NCBI GenBank assembly: GCA_046327745.1
Contig: JAXLXV010000022.1
Span: 55,762 to 119,761 of the forward strand
DNA from: JABAQJ01 sp046327745
GTDB taxonomy: Bacteria > Gemmatimonadota > Gemmatimonadetes > Gemmatimonadales > Gemmatimonadaceae
Reading direction: 5' to 3'
DNA: 64,000 nt
Part shown: positions 7,738-17,583 of the stretch, in pieces
Layout: every line of letters begins with the position of its first letter
How positions within the stretch are numbered: position 1 is the first letter of the stretch
Translations under genes and position numbers: made by a program
Notes under the pieces: model-generated
The model's database searches: none
What the model saw: only the letters and a program-made list of their open reading frames with translations
Told to the model about the DNA's origin: nothing

Positions 7738-7983
7738 ATTGCTACCTCATTGGGGGGCTGACCGGACGCCATATCGACACGCCGCGCGACGGTTCCCCCC
7801 GATCGATCGGTCGACTCGCACCTGATCCCACGAGGAGTCCTCGAACCTAACCACGGATCGCTCCCCTAGTGATTGACCGGGGTCGGTTCGCTCAGCAGTA
7901 TCCGGGCGCACGGTCGGACGCCTTTGTCCCCTGTTCGCGGACCTCCGCGACGCGCTGCCACCACTTGATGCGAGGCGTCCCTT

Positions 7984-9306
7984 TTGAGCGTTGAGACCGG
8001 CCCGATTGCGCGACACCTCGGCTTCAGCACGGCGGTCGCTGTCATCGTCTCCAACATGGTGGGCACGGGAGTGTTCACGAGTCTCGGCTTCCAAGTGGGG
8101 GGGACACATAGCGGGTTTGCGCTGCTCGCCTTGTGGGGCGTCGGCGGACTGGTAGCGCTCTGCGGCGCGCTATCGTACGCGGAACTTGGCGTGGCCTATC
8201 CCCACTCCGGCGGTGAGTACGTGTACCTCGGGCGTGTGTATTCGAAACTCATGGGATTTCTGGGTGGCTGGGTCTCCATGACCGTGGGATTTGCGGCCCC
8301 GATCGCGTTGGCGGCGCTGGCCTTTGGGCGCTACCTCAGCGCGACGATCCCGATCCAGCCGATGGTGGCGTCGCTGGCCGTGTTGGTTCTGGTGGCGATG
8401 GTCCACGCGTGGGACCTGCACCTGGCCCGGCGCTTTCAGGTGAGCCTAACGAGCATTGTGCTGGCATTGATCGTAGGTTTTATCGTGGCCGGGGTGGCGT
8501 ACCGGACGCCGCAGCCACTTTCCTTCGCGCCAACTCCGGCGGCCTGGAGTGAGCTTGGCCAACCGGCGTTCGCCGTTTCGCTGATCTTTGTCTCGTATGC
8601 ATTCTCTGGGTGGAACGCGGCCGGGTATGTCGCTGGCGAGGTAGAGCATCCCTCGCGCACCATTCCGTTGTCTCTGACGGTGGGGACGATTCTGGTGGCC
8701 TGTCTGTACTTGCTGCTGAACTGGACCTTCCTTCGCACCATTCCCTTGGAGCGCCTGAACGGGGTCGTGGAGGTCGGCGCCTTGTCCGCCCAGGCGATGT
8801 TCGGGCCGTCTGGAGGGCGCATTATGAGCGGCATGATCGCCATGGTGCTGGTGGCGACGATCAGTGGACTGGTCCTTGCCGGCTCCCGAGTGACAGAGGC
8901 GGTGACCAGAGACCTCGTTCGCCTTTCCTTGATTGGGCGACGCACGAGCCGCAACGTTCCACGCAACGCCATCCTGCTGCAGATCGCGTTTACCATAGCG
9001 TTGCTGCTGACGGGGTCGGTCGAGCGGGTCATGACCTATGCCGGGTTCACCCTGAACCTCAATACGACGCTGGCGGTGATCGGCGTGTATGTGCTGCGCC
9101 GGCGCGAGCCGGGCCGTGTCTTGGCGTATCGGACGTTTGGGTACCCGATTGTACCCTTCTTCTTCATCCTGACCAGCCTGTGGACGCTGGGCTTCGTCCT
9201 CACTGAGCGCCCGATCGCATCGGTCGCCGGGTTGGTGACGATCCTGATTGGGGCAACGATCTACTGGTGGGATAGTCGAGGAGCCGTGATCTCCGCTCCG
9301 CGGTGA
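7984..9306 (+). CDS. APC-superfamily amino acid permease
   Basis: 440 residues from a TTG at 7984; no better start is visible and no clear ribosome-binding site precedes it. About 12 hydrophobic helices. The first helix carries VSNMVGTGVFTSLG, the G-x-G-V/I-F substrate-binding break of APC transporters. GALSYAELGVAYPHSGGEYVYL in helices 2-3 is the family hallmark, and helix 6 has YAFSGWNAAGYVAGEV. It is probably an amino acid:proton symporter or exchanger in the inner membrane. The preceding 245 bases hold no gene. Confidence 0.9.
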   Translation: MSVETGPIARHLGFSTAVAVIVSNMVGTGVFTSLGFQVGGTHSGFALLALWGVGGLVALCGALSYAELGVAYPHSGGEYVYLGRVYSKLMGFLGGWVSMTVGFAAPIALAALAFGRYLSATIPIQPMVASLAVLVLVAMVHAWDLHLARRFQVSLTSIVLALIVGFIVAGVAYRTPQPLSFAPTPAAWSELGQPAFAVSLIFVSYAFSGWNAAGYVAGEVEHPSRTIPLSLTVGTILVACLYLLLNWTFLRTIPLERLNGVVEVGALSAQAMFGPSGGRIMSGMIAMVLVATISGLVLAGSRVTEAVTRDLVRLSLIGRRTSRNVPRNAILLQIAFTIALLLTGSVERVMTYAGFTLNLNTTLAVIGVYVLRRREPGRVLAYRTFGYPIVPFFFILTSLWTLGFVLTERPIASVAGLVTILIGATIYWWDSRGAVISAPR

Positions 9307-9307
9307 G

Positions 9308-10570
9308 GTGACCCTGATGCCATTGAGGAAATCGGCGCGAACGCGTGAGCTGGTCGGCCATGCTCGGCCAGGGTGTCGTTGGAGGCTCGCGCGTGGGTGT
9401 GGAGCCCGGCATCTGGCGGCTGTGAGCATTGGCTTTGCTGTCTTCTCCGGTGCCTGTGCACGAACGGAACGTGGAATGATGGCGGCGATCGTCGATTCCA
9501 CGAGAGGCTATCCCGTTGTTCGGATCACGAGCGGTGGGGCCGTGTGGCAGGCGACATTGCTGCGGCGGATCGGGACCAGAGATGGGAGCGCATTGGAATT
9601 CGGGGCGATCCGCTCAGTGTTGATGGACGACGAGAACACCCTCTACGTGGTGGATCACGGCTACGGCGCCCTGACCGTGATAGACTCCGCCGGGAAGTTT
9701 ATTCAGCACATCGGTCGAAAGGGCGCTGGGCCAGGGGAATTTGGCTCGCCGTACTCCGTCGCATGGCTGAATGACACGCTTGCACTTCTGGACCCCGGAA
9801 ATTCGCGTATTGGGCTTTTCAAAAAGAATGGAGCGTGGGTTGGCTCGTGGCTCACGCTCCGGATCTCTGGAGGCCAATTCGTTAGGCTCTATCGCACGGG
9901 ATCGTCGTTCTGGTCGGTCGGCGTACGCCCAGCGGCGCCGCAGCCGCAGACGGTGTACGTTCACTATGGCACCGCCGGCCCGATCGACACGCTACCGCTG
10001 GCGCGCGTGGACATGCCGAACGCGAATATTCGATGTACGACCAAGCAAGAGGGCGTCTCGTTCTTCGCCAATCCGTACGGTCCGCAGCTCATAGCCCTGC
10101 CAACTCCAAATGGAGAGCTGTTCGTAGCGCGGTCCGACCAATACCGGTTGACGTTCCTCACGAAATCGGGAGACACTAGTCGCGTCGTCGAGCGTGCCTG
10201 GCAGCCGGTCCCGATAACCGACGACGAGTGGGCGATTGCTGGCAAGGACTTTGAGTCCTATCGAGAAAAGTGGCCGTCGAGCGCCTGCGATCGGTCGGCG
10301 TTCGAGCGCCCGCGCAACAAACCTCCTCTGGTTTCCGCGTTCTACGACCGGCGCGGCATGTTGTGGGTGGAGACAGTTGCCCTCAATGGCCCCATCTATG
10401 ACGTCTTTGACCCAACAGGCCGGTTGCTCGCGTCCGTGCGGGGACTACCGGCTAGTGGAGGCATTGATCCCGCGTTCACAGATACCCGCGCCGCCTTCGT
10501 GGAGTCCGACACTTCGGTGACGCCGACGATTCAGGTGTATGAGATCCTTCGCAGGACCGATACGCGTTAG
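9308..10570 (+). CDS. Six-bladed beta-propeller (NHL-like) lipoprotein
   Basis: Up to 420 residues from a GTG at 9308; an ATG is at 9317. The n-region is unusually long and basic before a hydrophobic stretch ending F-S-G-A-C (Cys50), so the true start is uncertain. The body shows the propeller repeat typical of 6-bladed (pfam17170-type) proteins: SVLMDDENTLYVVDHGYGALTVID followed by FIQHIGRKGAGPGEF and a repeat with LALLDPGNSRIGLF. The role is probably ligand or polysaccharide binding at the surface; no catalytic motif is seen. The stop codon TAG lies in a CGTTAGG word. Confidence 0.75.
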   Translation: MTLMPLRKSARTRELVGHARPGCRWRLARGCGARHLAAVSIGFAVFSGACARTERGMMAAIVDSTRGYPVVRITSGGAVWQATLLRRIGTRDGSALEFGAIRSVLMDDENTLYVVDHGYGALTVIDSAGKFIQHIGRKGAGPGEFGSPYSVAWLNDTLALLDPGNSRIGLFKKNGAWVGSWLTLRISGGQFVRLYRTGSSFWSVGVRPAAPQPQTVYVHYGTAGPIDTLPLARVDMPNANIRCTTKQEGVSFFANPYGPQLIALPTPNGELFVARSDQYRLTFLTKSGDTSRVVERAWQPVPITDDEWAIAGKDFESYREKWPSSACDRSAFERPRNKPPLVSAFYDRRGMLWVETVALNGPIYDVFDPTGRLLASVRGLPASGGIDPAFTDTRAAFVESDTSVTPTIQVYEILRRTDTR

Positions 10571-10578
10571 GGTCGCTG

Positions 10579-11694
10579 TCAGGTGCGCTGCAGCGCCTCC
10601 TCGTAGATCTCACCCATGCGCCGCACCGACTGCTGGACCGAGAAGCGCTCGCGAATCTGCCGCGCCCCGGACTCGGCAAGACGCTGTCGCAAGCCCGCGT
10701 CGGCGACGAGTCGGTTGAGCTGAGCCGCCAGTCCCGCTTCGTCGCGCGCGTCGAACAACAATCCGGTCTCTCCCTCTCGCACCAGTTCGGGATTTCCTCC
10801 TACCCGTGACGCCACGCAGGTGCAACCGCAGGCCATCGCTTCCATCAAGGAGTTGGAAAATGCCTCCGAGAGCGACGGCAGGACAAAGACATCCATCAGG
10901 TGCAACCATGGTGCGACGTCGGACTGATTGCCGACAAAATGCGTGATGTCTTCCAATCCCAGCTCGCGCGACCGCTGTTGCAGGACATCCTGCATCGGGC
11001 CACTCCCAACCAGCATCAGGTGCACACGCCGCTCTTTCGGTTGTACCTCTGCAAAGGCGTTGAGCAGGGTGAGCAGCCCTTTCTCAGGCCGAAGGACGCA
11101 CGCGCAGCCGATCACCAGGGACGCGTCACGCAGGAAGTCTGGGCGCGCTGCCGGTGCAGGGTGGAAGCGTTCCAAGTCGATGCCATTGTAGCAGAGCGAA
11201 ATGTGGGACGCCGGCACATGCTCGTCGTCGACCAGGTGTCGCCGCATGGCGTCGCAATTCACCACCACGCCGTGGGCCAGTCGATCCGTCACCCGCAACA
11301 AGGTGCGCTCGCGGGGTGAGGACAACGCCCGGTACGCTCGCTGGGACGACAGGACCACGGGACATCGATACCAGCGCGCGGTCGGAACGCCAAAGATGTT
11401 CATGGGCGTGTCGAACGTATGAACGAGCTGCACGCCGTGCGTGCGAAGGTAGCGTCCCATGGCTCGTGCGCCCGTCAGAAGACTGGGCGAACTGAGGGAG
11501 GTCACCGGAAAACGCACCACGGGTATGCCCGCCGCGCGGAGCTCGTCGCCTCGAACACCTTCATCGTGGAAGCACCCGACATGCGGCGTCCATCGGGATC
11601 GATCGAGCGACTTGGCCACTTCCGTCAGCTGTCGCTCACTCCCCCCAGCGGTCAACGCGCGGACGAGCAAGAGGATCGAATCGGGCATGGCCAT
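10579..11694 (-). CDS. Glycosyltransferase family 4
   Basis: About 371 residues from the ATG at 11694 (MAMPDSILLLV; 11688 also possible). It has the GT-B fold: an N-terminal Rossmann half with the acceptor loop LTAGGSERQL, and a C-terminal half with IGCACVLRPEKGLLTLLNAF and the donor-binding E-x7-E region SEAFSNSLMEAMACG. It adds a sugar from a nucleotide donor to a lipid-linked or polysaccharide acceptor. It follows a second GT4 gene on the same strand, with 34 bases between the preferred start and the upstream stop, so the two form an operon. Confidence 0.9.
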   Translation of the reverse strand: MAMPDSILLLVRALTAGGSERQLTEVAKSLDRSRWTPHVGCFHDEGVRGDELRAAGIPVVRFPVTSLSSPSLLTGARAMGRYLRTHGVQLVHTFDTPMNIFGVPTARWYRCPVVLSSQRAYRALSSPRERTLLRVTDRLAHGVVVNCDAMRRHLVDDEHVPASHISLCYNGIDLERFHPAPAARPDFLRDASLVIGCACVLRPEKGLLTLLNAFAEVQPKERRVHLMLVGSGPMQDVLQQRSRELGLEDITHFVGNQSDVAPWLHLMDVFVLPSLSEAFSNSLMEAMACGCTCVASRVGGNPELVREGETGLLFDARDEAGLAAQLNRLVADAGLRQRLAESGARQIRERFSVQQSVRRMGEIYEEALQRT

Positions 11695-11728
11695 CGGTCG
11701 AGAGAAGGGAACCTGCGCCCGCGCGATA

Positions 11729-12784
11729 CTAGCGTGCCGAACTGATCGGCGCCAACTCGCGATACAGCTCAAACACCGCGTCTAGATTCTCGCGACCTGA
11801 GAGCTCCTGCTGGGCGCCGCCCTTTCGGTCAGAGGCCAGCACGCCGACGATGGCGTTCTCCAAGGCGTCGGCATCCTGTTTCGGGATCAAGTGCACACGC
11901 GGAGGACGCATCCCGTTATCGGTGGCGATCACCGGTGCCTGAAGAAAGAGCGCCTCTCGAACTGAAATGGCATCGCCGTCGTACCAAGTCGTGCGAAGGA
12001 GCACGTGGGACTCGTTGATCGCGCGAAGCGTCTGCGGGTGAGACACATCGCCCGCGAGGAGGAGGTGATCGCGAGCACTGCTCTCTTCAATTCGCGCTCG
12101 GAGTTGCTCTTCAAGTGATCCGGAACCAATCATCACCAGCCCTACTGAGGGGAAGCGCGTGCGCAAGCGTTCTACGACCTCGATCTGGAGCCCAACGTCA
12201 TATTCTGGCTCAAGACCGCCAACGCTAAGAAGGACCGGGCTATGTGACGCAAAGAAGCCATGCATTGGGTCGGTCAGAGTCGGCGCCATCTCCTCCAAGC
12301 TCACAGCGTAGGGGAGGATGAGTCGTATGCGCTCGGACTTCACGCCATATCGCCGAAAGACGTCTGCAAGCTGGTCATTCACCACCACCACGCGATCAAA
12401 GCGGCGAAAGGCAAATCCCCGGAACGACCACCAGCTAGCCTTTCGCCCGACCTCCGATGACGGGAAACCGCCGGAGTGGAGCGTGAGAACCGTCTTCCGT
12501 CCCGGCAAGAGGGAGCAGAACAGGCCCAACGCTGCCAGCCGCACGGACACGTCACCACCGATGTGCAAGTGAAGAATCTTTGCCGACGTACGCAACAAAA
12601 GCATGGCCGTCTCGAACGCTGTCGTCGGGTAAAAGACGTTGTTCTCAGACCGCCGCCTGTTACGCGTCAGATTGACGACGCCGTTCGAGACGGCCTTTTC
12701 TTCAAGGTGCGCTCGAATCGCGACCAGGTTTGCCTCCACGCCGCCATAGGGTGGAGGAAAGGGGCCTAACTGGAGAACCTCCAT
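11729..12784 (-). CDS. Glycosyltransferase family 4
   Basis: 351 residues from the ATG at 12784. The N-terminus EVLQLGPFPPPYGGVEANLVAI is the GT4 acceptor-side loop. The C-terminal half has VLLSVGGLEPEYDVGLQIEVVERL and a donor region AISVREALFLQAPVIATDNG in place of the canonical E-x7-E. The gene is upstream of another GT4 on the same strand and probably belongs to a small surface-glycan operon. Confidence 0.88.
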   Translation of the reverse strand: MEVLQLGPFPPPYGGVEANLVAIRAHLEEKAVSNGVVNLTRNRRRSENNVFYPTTAFETAMLLLRTSAKILHLHIGGDVSVRLAALGLFCSLLPGRKTVLTLHSGGFPSSEVGRKASWWSFRGFAFRRFDRVVVVNDQLADVFRRYGVKSERIRLILPYAVSLEEMAPTLTDPMHGFFASHSPVLLSVGGLEPEYDVGLQIEVVERLRTRFPSVGLVMIGSGSLEEQLRARIEESSARDHLLLAGDVSHPQTLRAINESHVLLRTTWYDGDAISVREALFLQAPVIATDNGMRPPRVHLIPKQDADALENAIVGVLASDRKGGAQQELSGRENLDAVFELYRELAPISSAR

Positions 12785-13296
12785 AGTCAGACGTCCTCGC
12801 GACACGTGACGGCTCGGCGGTGCGGTGCAACTGCGCCAGAGCGTCGCCCAATGGCCAAGCGTTCTCGGTGTGGGTGCTCTGGCTTTCGAGCCATGCTAAG
12901 GGCTGGACTCATCCAGGAATTGATCAGAAAGCGATGTGTGAACGAGGAGGCGGCCGCGGCTTCCTGCTTCTGCGCGACGGCGAAGTCTATACCAGTTAGG
13001 CCCTTGAGCGCATAGGGTGATCGCAACAAGACGATCCTGAGCGCTAGGGCGACACATTGCGAAGCGGAGACACGGTTGGCAGGCGCTGCCGTTCAGGCAC
13101 GTCGCGTGCCGGTCGATCAGTCACGGCCCGCTCACCCAAAATTTCCTTGAAATCGCCGGCCGATCGGCCAACCATTCACCTGCATGGCACTGTCTCACGC
13201 CACTGAGTGGAAACACTCACGCAGCCGGGGGTAATTGGCGGCTGCGCGCAGACAGTCACAGAGAGTTCCCCCAAACTCAGTCTCGAGACTGCACCA
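12785..13296. other. Gene-free divergent region
   Basis: About 510 bases between the minus-strand GT4 pair and the plus-strand export operon. A minus-strand frame of 80 codons (12787-13029) has no recognisable similarity and odd composition, so I do not call it. A 12-bp palindrome GGCCGATCGGCC (13159-13170) lies about 130 bases before macA-like and could be an operator, but such GC palindromes also arise by chance. Confidence 0.4.
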
Positions 13297-14703
13297 ATGC
13301 GAATTCCCCGGCCTCGCTGGTCCATCGCCGCCGCGCTCATCGCGCTCCTTGTTATTCCAGGCGCCTGGCTCCTTGCACGCGACACGAGCACCCCCGACGG
13401 GGCGATCACCACACGCGTCAAACGCAGCGACTTCAAGGTCATCGTCACGACGGCCGGCGAACTGCGCGCCAAGAAATTCGTGCAAATCCAGGGGCCTCCC
13501 AACGCGCAGCAGGCGGAGACCTACCAAATGAAGATCTCCTCCATCGTGCCAGAGGGCACGGTGGTGAAGGAGGGCGACGTGGTCGCCGAACTCGATCGCT
13601 CGACGATCACGGCGAAGGCCGCGGAGGTCGGGCTTCAGCTGCAGAAGGCGGAGGCGCAGCTCGAACAAGCGCTCCTGGACTCGACGTTGAACCTGTCCAA
13701 GGCGCGCGAAGAGATCAAGACGATGGAACTCTCCTTGGAAGAGAAGCGCATTGCCAAGGAGCAGGCCATCTATGAAGCGCCATCGGTTCGGCGTCAGGCC
13801 GAGATCGACTTCGAGAAAGCTACCCGCGCCTTGGCTCAGGCGCGCATCGACTACAAGACGAAGACCGAGCAGGCGCAGGCGAAGATGCGCGAGGTTGGCG
13901 CCGACGTCGAACGCTCGCGCAACAAGTTGAACATCGTACAGGCGGTCATGACCGGGTTCACCATCAAGGCGCCCGCGGCCGGCATGGTGATCTACGTCAA
14001 GGAATGGAACGGGAAAAAGAAGACGGCGGGATCACAGGTGAGTCCATGGGATCCGACAGTTGCAACGTTGCCCGACCTCTCGCAAATGGAATCCATCACG
14101 TACGTCAGTGAGATCGACGTCCGGAAGGTGGCCGTTGGACAGCCCGTCACGATTTCGCTGGATGCCGACCCGTCCAAAAAGCTGACAGGCAAGGTCATGG
14201 GTGTGGCCAATGTCGGGGAACAGCGGCCCAACGCCGACGCCAAGGTGTTCGAGGTGCGGATTCTGGTCTCCGAGTCAGACACCACCCTGCGCCCCGGAAT
14301 GACCACATCGACCGCCATCGAGACCTATGCGGTCAAGAACGCCCTGTCGGTGCCCTTGGAAGCCGTGATGTCGGAGGGTGAAACACCCTTCGTCTACAAG
14401 CGGTCACGCGGCAATGTACGACGACAGGAGGTCGAAACGGGTGCGCTGAACGACGACGCCGTCGTGATTGCTCGCGGACTCGACGACGGCGACGAAGTCC
14501 TTCTTTCGCCACCAAAGGACCGCGACGGTATCCCGACCGACCGTCTCCCTGGCTCTGCCGATCGCCCCAAGGGTGCGACGGGCGACACTAGTCGCGGCAG
14601 TAAGCCGGTACCCATCACGCCACCACAGGGCAAGCCGTCAGCTCAACCAGCGGCGGCCACGCCGCGTCCTACGCCGGCAGGTGCCGCCGCGCCCAAGGAC
14701 TAG
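13297..14703 (+). CDS. MacA/HlyD-type periplasmic adaptor (membrane fusion protein)
   Basis: 468 residues from the ATG at 13297. One N-terminal membrane anchor (residues about 10-28). Next come a lipoyl half-motif (VIVTTAGELRAKK and IVPEGTVVKEGDVVAELD), a long coiled-coil hairpin (about 115-220), the second lipoyl half (FTIKAPAAGMVIYV), a beta-barrel (ITYVSEIDVRKVAVGQPVTI), and a membrane-proximal domain. The C-terminal 60 residues are Pro/Ala/Thr-rich and probably disordered. It links an inner-membrane ABC permease to TolC. First gene of a three-gene operon; the permease starts 5 bases after its stop. Confidence 0.9.
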   Translation: MRIPRPRWSIAAALIALLVIPGAWLLARDTSTPDGAITTRVKRSDFKVIVTTAGELRAKKFVQIQGPPNAQQAETYQMKISSIVPEGTVVKEGDVVAELDRSTITAKAAEVGLQLQKAEAQLEQALLDSTLNLSKAREEIKTMELSLEEKRIAKEQAIYEAPSVRRQAEIDFEKATRALAQARIDYKTKTEQAQAKMREVGADVERSRNKLNIVQAVMTGFTIKAPAAGMVIYVKEWNGKKKTAGSQVSPWDPTVATLPDLSQMESITYVSEIDVRKVAVGQPVTISLDADPSKKLTGKVMGVANVGEQRPNADAKVFEVRILVSESDTTLRPGMTTSTAIETYAVKNALSVPLEAVMSEGETPFVYKRSRGNVRRQEVETGALNDDAVVIARGLDDGDEVLLSPPKDRDGIPTDRLPGSADRPKGATGDTSRGSKPVPITPPQGKPSAQPAAATPRPTPAGAAAPKD

Positions 14704-14707
14704 CGGC

Positions 14708-16111
14708 ATGTCGGACGAAGTCGCGCCGACCGTGTCGGCCTGGCAGGCGTTTGCGACGCATGCGTCCTTCAGCATGCGGACCGCACTGGTCGCCGTCGGC
14801 CACAACAAGTTGCGGGCGGGTCTCACCTCGCTCGGCATCCTCTTTGGGGTCGCCTCTGTCATTGCCATGCTCGCCATCGGCAAGGGGGCCGAGCAGGAAA
14901 TCCTGGAGCAGATGCGTCTCCTGGGCTCCAACAACATCATCGTCACACCATTGGTCGAACAGAAGGAAGAGAAGGCCAAAGACGATGATGGAAAGAAGGA
15001 GCCAAAGAAGTATTCGCCGGGGCTCACCTATCATGACGCCGACGCCATTCGGAACGTGATTCCGAACGTGGAGACGGCCAGCTCCGAAATCGTCCTGAAT
15101 TCCCTGGTCACCCGCGAGGGCCGGCGACGATCCGGGAAGGTGGTTGGCGTAGACACAAACTACTTCCACCTGTTGAACCTGGAGCTGGCGCAGGGCGAGT
15201 GGTTCAATCGTCCACAGGTCGAACAGGGTCGTCCGGTGGCCATCATTGGGCACGGGCTCCGCACCCGGTTCTTTACCACCGAGGATCCGATCGGCAAGAC
15301 GATCAAGGCGGGCAACTCATGGCTCACCGTGGTCGGTGTGCTCGCCGACCGTTCCGTCAGCAAGGAAACCTCGCAGCGGCTTGGCGTCCGGGATCCCAAC
15401 ATGGACGTGTACGTTCCGCTGCACACGATGCTGCTGCGATATCGAAACCGCGCCCAGCTCACCCAGCAGGATATAGAGCAGGCGGCGCGTGCCGAGAACG
15501 GCAACGACGATCCGAACGCCGCGACGGAAGACCCTGACGTACGCGCTGAACGCCTGAATTACCACCAGCTCGATCGCATTGTGGTCCGGGTGTCCGAGGC
15601 GAAATACGTGTCGTCGGTCGCCGAGATCATGCAGCGGATGCTGGCCCGCCGTCACAATACCGTGGTCGACTTCGAGATCACCGTGCCGGAGTTGCTGCTG
15701 AAGCAGGAGCAGCGAACAAAGACCATCTTCAACGTCGTGCTCGGAGCGATCGCCTCGATCTCGCTGATTGTTGGCGGCATTGGCATCATGAACATCATGC
15801 TGGCGTCGGTGCTGGAGCGCATCAAGGAAATCGGTGTTCGCCGGGCGATGGGTGCGCGGCAGAAGGACATCCTCGCGCAGTTCCTGAGCGAAGCCATCCT
15901 GATCAGCGTCGTGGGTGGTGTCGCCGGCATCCTGGTCGGTGGCGGCCTTAGCCTGGGGATCGAGCAGTTCGCTGGAATCAAGACGCTGGTGTCGGCGATC
16001 TCGGTGATTGTGGCGTTTGGTGTTTCGTTGAGTGTGGGCCTGGTATTCGGGATCGTTCCCGCCTATCGAGCGGCCCGCCAGGATCCAGTGACCTGCCTGA
16101 GATACGAATGA
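14708..16111 (+). CDS. MacB-type ABC transporter permease (FtsX-like), without ATPase domain
   Basis: 467 residues from the ATG at 14708. One helix (about 33-58) is followed by a large periplasmic MacB_PCD-like domain (about 60-320) and three C-terminal helices of the FtsX domain, with SLIVGGIGIMNIMLASVLERIKEIGVRRAMGARQKDI, the characteristic FtsX motif. Canonical MacB carries an N-terminal ATPase of about 220 residues; none is present here or in the neighbouring genes. A Lys/Glu/Asp-rich insert (about residues 83-105) is unusual. Mechanotransmission-type export of a substrate is likely. Confidence 0.88.
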   Translation: MSDEVAPTVSAWQAFATHASFSMRTALVAVGHNKLRAGLTSLGILFGVASVIAMLAIGKGAEQEILEQMRLLGSNNIIVTPLVEQKEEKAKDDDGKKEPKKYSPGLTYHDADAIRNVIPNVETASSEIVLNSLVTREGRRRSGKVVGVDTNYFHLLNLELAQGEWFNRPQVEQGRPVAIIGHGLRTRFFTTEDPIGKTIKAGNSWLTVVGVLADRSVSKETSQRLGVRDPNMDVYVPLHTMLLRYRNRAQLTQQDIEQAARAENGNDDPNAATEDPDVRAERLNYHQLDRIVVRVSEAKYVSSVAEIMQRMLARRHNTVVDFEITVPELLLKQEQRTKTIFNVVLGAIASISLIVGGIGIMNIMLASVLERIKEIGVRRAMGARQKDILAQFLSEAILISVVGGVAGILVGGGLSLGIEQFAGIKTLVSAISVIVAFGVSLSVGLVFGIVPAYRAARQDPVTCLRYE

Positions 16112-17583
16112 GAGAGCCTTCGAGTCGGTCGGGCTGGGTCGCCCGCACCCTGGCCGTCGTCCTCGTTGCGGTGTGCCCCAGCGCCCGTGCGCTGGCGCAA
16201 GGGGCCCTCACGCTGCCCCAAGCGATTGAGCTGGCGCAGCGACAATCCTATGGCGCGCGCGCGGCCACCAGCGCGCGTGAGGCGGCACGACAACGCAGCC
16301 GAGCGTTCGATGCCAGCTTGCTGCCGCAGTTGTCGCTGTCGGGCGACTTGCCGGTGTACAATCGCTCGATCATTCCGGTGACCCAACCTGACGGAAGCAC
16401 GCTGTTCAAGGCGCAGCAACTCAGTTCGCAGGCACTGAATCTCCGAGTCACGCAGCGCCTGCCATTTACCGGCGGGGACCTATTCGTCCAGTCGTCCCTC
16501 TCACGCTTGCAAATCGCCGGACAGCAGTCCGAGAAGAGCTGGTCGTCAACGCCGTTTCTGGTGGGCGTGCGTCAGAGCATCCTTCGACCGAACGCCTTGG
16601 CCTGGGATACCAAGGAACAGGACTTGTCCCTGACCGTCGCCGAGCGACAGTACCTGGAGAATCGCGAAGACGTCGCGATCGCCACCGCGAATTCGTTTTT
16701 TGACCTGTATTCCGCTCGCACGGAGCTGGAGAATGCGGTGACGAACGTGGCGGTCAACGATACGCTGTATACGTTGAGCAAGGGGCGATACGAGGTCGGG
16801 AAGATCGGCGAGAATGACTTGCTACAGAGCGAACTCGCGTTGCTCCGCTCCCGGAACGCCCTTGCGACCGCGAAGCTGAATTACGATCGCAGTCTGGCCG
16901 CGTTCCGATTGCAGTTGAACCTGCCGATCGACGCTGCGGTCGACGTCATGGTCACCAGCGACGTTCCCCCCGTCCAGGCAGATACGACCCTGGCCGTGGT
17001 GCAGGCGCTGAAGAACCGCGCGCTCGTCACGAACCAGGAGCTCCAAACCGTCCAAGCCCGCCGACGCGTGAGCGATGCACGGCTGAACAGCGGCTTGGGG
17101 GCGACCCTTGAAGCCAGTGTGGGCTACAATCAGACGGCGCCGGACGTCAATCTCGCCTACCGCGATTTGTTGAACGCACAGCGGCTGACGCTGTCCGTAT
17201 CCATGCCGATCCTGCAATGGGGTGGTCGCGGCGCCCAGATCCAGGCCGCCAAGGCCGATCAGGATCGCGTCGAGTCCAATGCTCGATTGGCCCGCGAACA
17301 GTTGTCGCAGGACGCCTACTTCGCGGCCCGGCAGATCGACCAGTCGCGCGACCAGTTGGCGCTGTCGGCCAAGGCAGATACCGTGGCCAGCAAGCGATTC
17401 GAGGTCGCCAAGAACCGCTACGTGATCGGACGCATTGGCATCGACAACTTGTACATAGCCCAGAGTGAGAAAGATCAGGCGCTGCGGGCGTACGTGGATG
17501 CTCTGCGTGGCTTCTGGCTGGCCTACTATCGCCTGCGTCGCACCACGCTTTACGACTTCGGCACGGGTCAACAGATTCGTTAG
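16108..17583 (+). CDS. TolC-family outer-membrane efflux protein
   Basis: 491 residues with a signal peptide ending near ARALAQ. Two structural repeats of long amphipathic helices are visible; the first contains LTLPQAIELAQRQS and the second VVQALKNRALVTNQELQTVQA, followed by SVSMPILQWGGRGAQIQAAKADQDR, the common TolC strand/helix motif. It forms the trimeric exit duct for the MacA/MacB-like partners. Its start overlaps the permease stop by ATGA. It ends in a CGTTAGGC word that includes its TAG stop. Confidence 0.92.
   Translation: MREPSSRSGWVARTLAVVLVAVCPSARALAQGALTLPQAIELAQRQSYGARAATSAREAARQRSRAFDASLLPQLSLSGDLPVYNRSIIPVTQPDGSTLFKAQQLSSQALNLRVTQRLPFTGGDLFVQSSLSRLQIAGQQSEKSWSSTPFLVGVRQSILRPNALAWDTKEQDLSLTVAERQYLENREDVAIATANSFFDLYSARTELENAVTNVAVNDTLYTLSKGRYEVGKIGENDLLQSELALLRSRNALATAKLNYDRSLAAFRLQLNLPIDAAVDVMVTSDVPPVQADTTLAVVQALKNRALVTNQELQTVQARRRVSDARLNSGLGATLEASVGYNQTAPDVNLAYRDLLNAQRLTLSVSMPILQWGGRGAQIQAAKADQDRVESNARLAREQLSQDAYFAARQIDQSRDQLALSAKADTVASKRFEVAKNRYVIGRIGIDNLYIAQSEKDQALRAYVDALRGFWLAYYRLRRTTLYDFGTGQQIR

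Noticed and set aside
8446..9501. 351-codon minus-strand reading frame opposite the amino-acid permease
   Set aside because: Low-complexity Arg/Gln/His-rich translation typical of the antisense of GC-rich genes; the plus strand has a clear APC transporter.
12787..13029. 80-codon minus-strand frame upstream of the GT4 pair
   Set aside because: No recognisable family, no ribosome-binding site, and the composition is similar to shadow frames.
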